This document shows, piece after piece, positions 8,439-12,428 of a stretch of DNA of 12,428 bases. The position numbers and the translations under genes were made by a program. The notes beneath the pieces were generated by a model. The model saw only the letters and a program-made list of their open reading frames with translations. It made no database searches and had not been told where the DNA came from. The stretch comes from Botryococcus braunii (taxonomy: Eukaryota; Chlorophyta; Trebouxiophyceae). Positions within the stretch are counted from its first letter, which is position 1. Each line of letters starts with the position of its first letter. The DNA lies in NCBI GenBank assembly GCA_002005505.1, contig MVGU01002041.1:1-12428 (forward strand), given 5' to 3'.

Positions 8439-8857
8439 CTGCACACCCTGAAAGACGGCTTTTTGTGAGGCGTTCATCTTCCCTTTATTAGCATGCCACT
8501 CTTCTTCAGACATTCGAGGTACTGGCGCGGATGAAGCCGCAGCCATGTCTTCAGGTGCTGCCGGCACCCTACCTTGGCCATCTTCGGTGCGCCCCCCACG
8601 TTCAGCTAGAAAGTCATCAATTACTTGACTCACATTACGCTGCAAGTTGGCAGCTGCTTGAAACGCAGCAAATGTTTCGTCCTCCTCATCTTGTTCCCCA
8701 TCATCCCCCACATTGTCATGGGGTCCTTGGGGTTGAAGTGCTTCATATTGTTGGATGATCTCCAACAATCGTCTGTCGTAAAGTGAGCATCAAGCGTCAC
8801 ATTCCCCGCACGCTGATGCCGAAAGAATGCATCTTGCCCCGTTTCACCTTCCTGGAC

Positions 8858-8892
8858 CTATATGACAAATGGACAGGTTAGTACTCAAGTAC
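8858..8892 (-). other. 3' end of an upstream intron with TACTAAC branch site
   Basis: Upstream of the first visible helicase exon the minus strand has TACTAAC (8877-8883), then a T/C-rich stretch, then the acceptor ATATAG ending at 8858. The exon that follows reads VQEGETGQDAFFRHQRAGNV. The 5' part of this intron is not here, because an LTR begins at 8893. I infer that a retroelement inserted into this intron. Confidence 0.65.
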
Positions 8893-9056
8893 TGTAATAT
8901 TCTTGCAAAGGATGGCCGTGCACCGACGAAAGTGCTAGTATGTCCGAACACCATACCATATACTGTGCGAGCCTACGAGGCTACACCCAGTACCAATGTA
9001 CCGCCCGGCACGTGCAGAGACGAGCCCCGGCTCCGTCTGCCTACCGGCGCGCTACA
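8893..9056 (-). repeat. LTR copy 1 of the minus-strand chromovirus
   Basis: On the minus strand it starts TGTAGCGCGCCGGTAGG and ends GAATATTACA. It matches the copy at 11764-11954 almost throughout and the copy at 10173-10326 more weakly. A purine tract (GGAGGGGGAGAA) directly precedes it on the minus strand (9057-9068), so it is a 3' LTR. Confidence 0.85.
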
Positions 9057-9246
9057 TTCTCCCCCTCCTAGGTGACCAAGCTCCTGCGAGGTCCTAAGAG
9101 GAGATGTCTAGAGAGTTGCTTTTGTGCCTTATGTGAGAAGACACCCTAGAGAATCGCTTCAACGCCTCGTGGAACTTGTAGCGCAACCATCAGCCAAAAG
9201 CCGTCATCATATGGTCACTCCCCTATGGGTACACAGCTCTCACCTC

Positions 9247-9294
9247 CCAACGTAAGCCTCATCTCTCTTTCTCTTCTCACTATCCAACGTAAGC
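9247..9294 (+). repeat. Direct repeat CCAACGTAAGC, 37-bp spacing, in CT-rich DNA
   Basis: CCAACGTAAGC occurs at 9247-9257 and 9284-9294, each followed by a CT-rich stretch. It looks like a short imperfect tandem duplication inside the unknown internal region. Confidence 0.7.
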
Positions 9295-9334
9295 TTCCTC
9301 TCTCCCTCTCTCCTCCCCCCAAAGACACGTTGCC

Positions 9335-9355
9335 CACCACGAGGCCCACGTGGTG
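9335..9355. repeat. Short hairpin containing CACGTG
   Basis: CACCACG (9335-9341) and CGTGGTG (9349-9355) are perfect inverted arms of 7 bp around a 7-base loop. The CACGTG hexamer (G-box type) spans 9347-9352. It may be incidental. Confidence 0.45.
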
Positions 9356-10113
9356 AACAGGTCTATGGACCAATGCCAGGCAAGGAGCAGAGGCAACTGG
9401 GCCAGGCAGACCAAAGAAGTGTCTAATGTGCCGCAACACAAAGGAACCAATCCTTCATTAAGCAATGATGGAAGCAAAACCAGCATGCAAAGCTCAATCC
9501 ACATTTATGGCATTTTCCAACGGCCCCATAAATGCAAGTACTAAGCAAACCGAGCACTAAAAGAGACTGTAAAAATAGAAAGCATTTTCAGCTCCATGTA
9601 CTCGGCGCCAATCAACAAAGTAAGACCTCGTCATATCCGTGTAAGATCGGCATCCGGAAAAGTTGACACTTTACCACCGAAATCCCAACGATATGCTCGA
9701 AACACCAAAGTTCATTAAGGCAATGCAAGTTGAAAAACAATTGCAAAGGATTAGCAACCCAAAGCAAACCAAACGAGGGGAAGCCCACACTCACCATCGT
9801 GAAGTGCCACCTTCCTCCCCCCACCGTCCCCATGGAAACGGCGGAGCCAAACACCATTAGAAAGATTACAGAAAAATCCGAACTTTCTTGCTTGGATCCA
9901 CACACCAAGCTCGGCGTCGACCCTCGCAGGCCACAACCATCCCCGTCATCGGAACTTATATGGGTGCGAAGAACGGATCTCCCAACCAAAGTCCATGAAC
10001 TTGATACCAAGGTATTGTTGATCCTTCGAACTAATGGGAAACAACCCAAATAGAACGACAGGCAGCAACGAAGACACACGTAAGCAACGACACCATCCGC
10101 AAGACACACTTAA

Positions 10114-10172
10114 CGTCAAAGAGGATCAACAACAACATCGCATGTCCACCGACTTGGATATGGCCACCAAAA
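10114..10172 (-). repeat. Leader repeat following LTR copy 2
   Basis: On the minus strand, directly after the ATTACA end of the LTR, comes TTTTGGTGGCCATATCC and then a stretch ending TTGATCCTCTTTGACG. The same block follows LTR copy 3 at 11699-11763 with small indels. Its position right after an LTR suggests the primer-binding site (TGGTGG...) and 5' leader. Its presence after LTR copy 2 shows that this LTR also acts as a 5' LTR. Confidence 0.75.
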
Positions 10173-10326
10173 TGTAATATTCCTGGAAAAGATGCCGTGC
10201 ACCGACGAAAGTGCCAGTGTGGCCCGAGCGCCACACCGTATGTGCTAGCGCGAAGCCTAAAGAGGCTACGCCTAGCCTAATGTACCGCTTGGCATCCGAC
10301 GGGGCTAACACTGGCGTGCTGCTGTG
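10173..10326 (-). repeat. LTR copy 2 (shared middle LTR)
   Basis: It ends GAATATTACA on the minus strand, like the other copies. Its start is diverged (about CACAGCAGCACGCC instead of TGTAGCGCGCC), so the edge near 10326 is approximate. It is the most diverged of the three copies and overlaps the 3' end of the chromodomain frame, which stops at 10305-10307. Confidence 0.75.
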
Positions 10327-11703
10327 TTTCCCCTAGTCAACCTGCCCACGACGGCGTGCCCTGCCTCTGGTGCCCGTGCGATGACTGTGTCCCAGTATCC
10401 CTTTACAACATTGGGAGCATTTGTCAAATTCCGTTCCTCTTCCCAGGTGTCATGCTCTGACGAGTAACCCTTCCAGCGGACAAGATACTCATACTTGGGA
10501 CGGCCACGTGAATTGACACGACGGTGGTCCATTAAGGCTTCCACCTCGTACTCATCTTCCCCATCCAGCACCTCTGCAGGTGGTGGGGTTGCATCGAACC
10601 ATCCCGCCGGTACCATTCCAGGTTGGAGACATGAAAGACATCATGAATCCTCCATCGTGCCGGAGGTCAAGCTCATAAGCTGGGTACCCACACGTTTCAC
10701 GACTTGGAACGGCCCTACCCAACGCGGGAGGAGCTTGGGCGTGCCCACCTTGAAACGGAGGTTCTTTGAGGAGAGGAGGACCCAGTCCCCCACACCAAAT
10801 TGAACGTCCCTGCGTTTGGTGTTGGCATACTGCGCTTGTCTCGCCAGTGGCCACCCGATGGGTCATCCTTGGCCTCATTGATGAGGCGTTGCATGCTCTG
10901 AACAAAGTCAGGACGCACCAGGTACCCGTTTATTGGGGAGAATCGCGACTGGCAGGTGGGGTGAAACCCGTAGTTCAGCAAAGAACGGCGAGGACCCCGT
11001 GGATTCCGTGATCGCAATTATTGATCGCGAATTCTGCACAGACAAACTTCTCATCCCAATCATCCTGGGACTTGGCCACATACATGCGTAGCATGTCCTC
11101 GAGCACTCGATTCACTCGCTCAGTCTGCCCATCCGTTCGCGGATGGTAGGCTGTTGACATGGCTTGTCCAGTCCCATTGGATTGACACAAAGCTTAGCAA
11201 AGTGGCTGGTGAAGAGCTTATCTCTATCAGACACCACACTTAGGGAACACCATGCAACTTCCGCACATTGTCAACGTACAGCTTAGCCGTCTGCTCAGCC
11301 GTAGCCTTGGTGGTTGTGGGGCATAAGATGCACCATCTTGGTCCAGCTTATCCACTACGACGAAAATGGCATCATGACCCTTGCCTGTTCTAGGCAGTTG
11401 GGTAATGATTTCCATAGTCACCGTGTGCCAAGGATTCAGCCGGCAACTGTAAAGGTTGCAGCAACCCCGCAGGGCAAAGTGTTCCGAGCCTTGTTCTTCT
11501 GACACAAGTGGCACGTTAGCACGTAACGTTCGATGTCAGCAAGATGGTAGGCCACCAAATAATGGCGCCTTACCAGGGCCAAGGTTTTCTTCACTCCTTG
11601 GATGGCCAGCATACGGGCTATCATGCAGTTCCTTGAGGATGTGAGCTCGCAGCTCAAAAGCATCCGGAACCACGGCCTTCCCCTCCCTCAGAAGGAACCG
11701 TCA
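10305..11703 (-). pseudogene. Chromovirus integrase with GPF motif and chromodomain, degenerate
   Basis: This minus-strand Pol C-terminal fragment is broken by many single-base frame changes. In order: FLLREGKAVVPDAFELRAH, a zinc finger with H...H (ELHDSPYAGHP, about 11602-11634) and CHLC (about 11500), and a core with TVTMEIITQLPRTGKGHDAIF. There the first catalytic Asp is replaced by Glu (GAA, 11410-11412). Then come SDRDKLF, the glutamate motif [36 protein letters not shown] (10707-10715), IHDVFHVSNLE, and a chromodomain at about 10392-10550 (EYEVEALMDHRRV...YEYLVRWKGYSSEHDTWEEERNL). Chromodomains of chromoviruses bind histone marks and guide integration. Protease, RT and RNase H are missing: the leader of LTR copy 3 joins this fragment directly near 11700. 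Not functional as read. Confidence 0.9.
10392..10550 (-). other. Chromodomain coding segment
   Basis: Within the frame beginning at ATG 10616, residues about 23-75 form a chromodomain: a Y-E-V-E first strand, a Y-L-V-R-W-K-G-Y core and a D-T-W-E-E motif before the C-terminal helix (NAPNVVKGYW). The aromatic Tyr (EYEVE) and Trp (VRWKG) match positions that form the methyl-lysine cage in HP1-type domains. This segment is unbroken, unlike the integrase upstream. Confidence 0.9.
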
Positions 11704-11763
11704 AAGAGGATCAACAACCAACATCGCAAGTCCACCGACGATTGGCATATTGGGCACCACCAA
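11699..11763 (-). repeat. Leader repeat following LTR copy 3
   Basis: Matches the block at 10114-10172 with several one-base differences (for example CAACAACCAAC versus CAACAACAAC on the + strand). It runs directly into integrase coding sequence near 11700, marking an internal deletion junction. Confidence 0.75.
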
Positions 11764-11954
11764 TGTAATATAATCATTTCTTGCAGCAAGGAATGGCCCG
11801 CTGCACCCGACCGAAAAGTGCTAGTATGGTCCGAACACCATTAACCACATACTGTGCGAGCCTACGAGGGCTACACCCTAGTACCAATTGTTACCGCCCG
11901 GCACGTGCAGGGACGAGCCCCCGGCACCTGGTTCTTGCCTACCGGCGCGCTACA
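11764..11954 (-). repeat. LTR copy 3 (5' LTR of the composite)
   Basis: On the minus strand it starts TGTAGCGCGCCGGTAGG and ends ATATTACA. It is 191 bp against 164 bp for copy 1. Most differences from copy 1 are single added bases next to an identical base (CACCG to CACCCG, GAAAG to GAAAAG, ATGTCC to ATGGTCC, GAGGCT to GAGGGCT). Substitutions are few. Confidence 0.85.
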
Positions 11955-12428
11955 GGTACATGGACGTTTGCAAATGACAAACATATCACCCAAGGACAAA
12001 TATTTTGGTGCAACACTGCCTTCGAGGGAAAGTGCTATAGCGCCATGTGGCCAGGCATGGGATTCACCCAAGTTTAATGTATTGTCAAGGCTGGTTCGTT
12101 GCGGCTACCTCACGGGAGAGATATTGTATTCTCTGTTGCCAGCAAGGTGTGCTTTCTTATATATGCCTAATTAAAGATGGCCCCCTGATTTGCAGCTCTC
12201 AACTTTAGGGGCCCCTAATCCACAACACAACCACCTAGTCCGAGCCTCCCGTGCCAAAGGACAAACCGCTTTTCCCCCGGCCCCCATAGAGGCACTCAAA
12301 GGAGCCAGGTCCCCTCCCTTGCCACCCACCCCTGACACAAAATTGCTTCTCAAATCTATCACACAAAGTCCAAGCATATGCTGCAAAACGGAGCTTTTCT
12401 AACAAAACGGTGTCCAACATTGGTGAAA
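11955..12428. other. Gene-free flank right of the composite
   Basis: No frame in this 474-bp stretch resembles a known family. It starts with GGTAC, a near match to the AGTAC before LTR copy 1. If the composite is one insertion, this is the upstream continuation of the minus-strand helicase gene (intron and possibly 5' exons). C-rich on the + strand around 12180-12340. Confidence 0.5.

Larger units (their letters stand above)
7619..8857 (-). pseudogene. PIF1-like helicase, N-terminal half (broken gene)
   Basis: This is the 5' part of the gene whose 3' part is at 1090-2128. Exons are 8857-8439, 8339-8159 and 8071-7619. The N-terminal exon is acidic and unstructured (GDDGEQDEEDETFAAF) and ends NASQKAVFQGVQ, the Q-motif-like lead-in. 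Exon 2 carries Walker A, LHWFITGGAGVGKS (GGAGVGKS at 8241-8264). Exon 3 has motif Ia (PTGVAAFNISGVTLH), Walker B LIIDEISMVG (DEIS at 7900-7911), motif III GDFFQLPPV (7777-7803) and TENQRQ. Defects are a frame change at about 8773, one base missing in an A run at 8023-8025, and an in-frame TGA at 7681-7683 between IDDTG and AARLNVIRT. The first exon is preceded by an acceptor site, so more exons lay upstream. The retrotransposon cuts the last exon. Confidence 0.9.
9057..10172 (-). other. Internal region of the composite with no recognisable gene
   Basis: This 1.1-kb region lies between LTR copies 2 and 1. On the minus strand it opens with about 60 bp of leader shared with the other unit and closes with a purine tract next to LTR copy 1. 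A stop-free minus-strand stretch exists at 9612-10109, but it has no ATG start at its head and the peptide matches no family I recognise. A TTGGTATCA word at about 10001-10009 recalls a primer site but follows no LTR. A CT-rich part lies at 9260-9320. It may be a non-autonomous element interior or captured host sequence. Confidence 0.55.
8893..11954 (-). mobile_element. Three-LTR chromovirus composite on the minus strand
   Basis: Three copies of one LTR lie in the same orientation at 8893-9056, about 10173-10326 and 11764-11954. Between the right pair lies a leader joined to a degenerate integrase-chromodomain fragment. Between the left pair lies a copy of the same leader, then about 1 kb of unknown sequence, then a purine tract. 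The middle LTR is therefore shared as 3' LTR of one unit and 5' LTR of the next, the pattern expected of a tandem arising by LTR-LTR recombination. The outer flanks are AGTAC (8888-8892) and GGTAC (11955-11959), a possible 5-bp duplication with one mismatch. Protease, RT and RNase H are absent. Confidence 0.75.

Noticed and set aside
10001..10009. TTGGTATCA on the minus strand as a tRNA-Met primer site of another element
   Set aside because: No LTR end lies directly upstream of it.
9612..10109. 165-residue minus-strand open frame as a gene
   Set aside because: There is no ATG at its head, low-complexity hydrophobic content and no recognisable domain; kept only as part of the unknown interior.
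1..12428. CRISPR array, tRNA, rRNA, toxin-antitoxin or prokaryotic operon
   Set aside because: No spaced repeats, cloverleaf sequences or clustered short-spaced genes were seen; introns and LTR elements indicate nuclear eukaryotic DNA.

Overview
The window looks like repeat-rich nuclear DNA of a eukaryote. A helicase gene is split by canonical GT-AG introns of about 87-169 bp, one with a TACTAAC branch site, and LTR retrotransposons with a chromodomain integrase lie around and inside it. There is no bacterial gene organisation. A streptophyte (charophyte-like) alga or other plant-lineage genome is my best guess, but it is an inference from style and not proven by any single feature.

Layout. 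1-651 is an almost pure purine tract (GA dinucleotide then GGGAGA-type hexamer repeats). 652-1089 holds no gene. From 8857 down to 1090, on the minus strand, runs one PIF1-family DNA helicase gene. All main helicase motifs are recognisable (Walker A, DEIS Walker B, GDFFQLPP, the AITIH...QG motif, GQAYVALSRVRS), and four introns can be placed by frame. The gene is dead: single-base frameshifts near 8773, 8023-8025 and 1292, and an in-frame TGA at 7681-7683. One of its exons is also cut by a 5,490-bp Ty3/gypsy retrotransposon (2129-7618) in the opposite orientation. That element has 297-bp LTRs differing at only two positions and a perfect 5-bp target duplication TCCAT. Removing the element plus one duplication copy puts the helicase reading frame back together.

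The gypsy element carries gag (coiled coil, capsid-like domain, CCHC knuckle, RG-rich tail) and pol (protease DTGA, RT with YLDD, RNase H, integrase HHCC and D,D,E). It has frameshifts in gag, in the RT and in the integrase, and the integrase C-terminus is missing: coding sequence runs straight into the polypurine tract and 3' LTR. It is therefore a recent copy that cannot move by itself as read here.

8893-11954 is a second, minus-strand retroelement composite: three LTR copies (8893-9056, about 10173-10326, 11764-11954) arranged LTR-internal-LTR-internal-LTR. One internal region is a degenerate chromovirus integrase with GPF motif and chromodomain. The other (9057-10172) begins with the same leader as its neighbour, ends in a purine tract next to the LTR, and has no recognisable gene. 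The composite sits in what appears to be an intron of the same helicase gene, flanked by a near-match duplication (AGTAC/GGTAC). 11955-12428 has no recognisable gene and may be upstream sequence of the helicase gene.

I found no CRISPR, tRNA, rRNA or prokaryotic defence system. The notable content is the nested-insertion history and the three-LTR composite.
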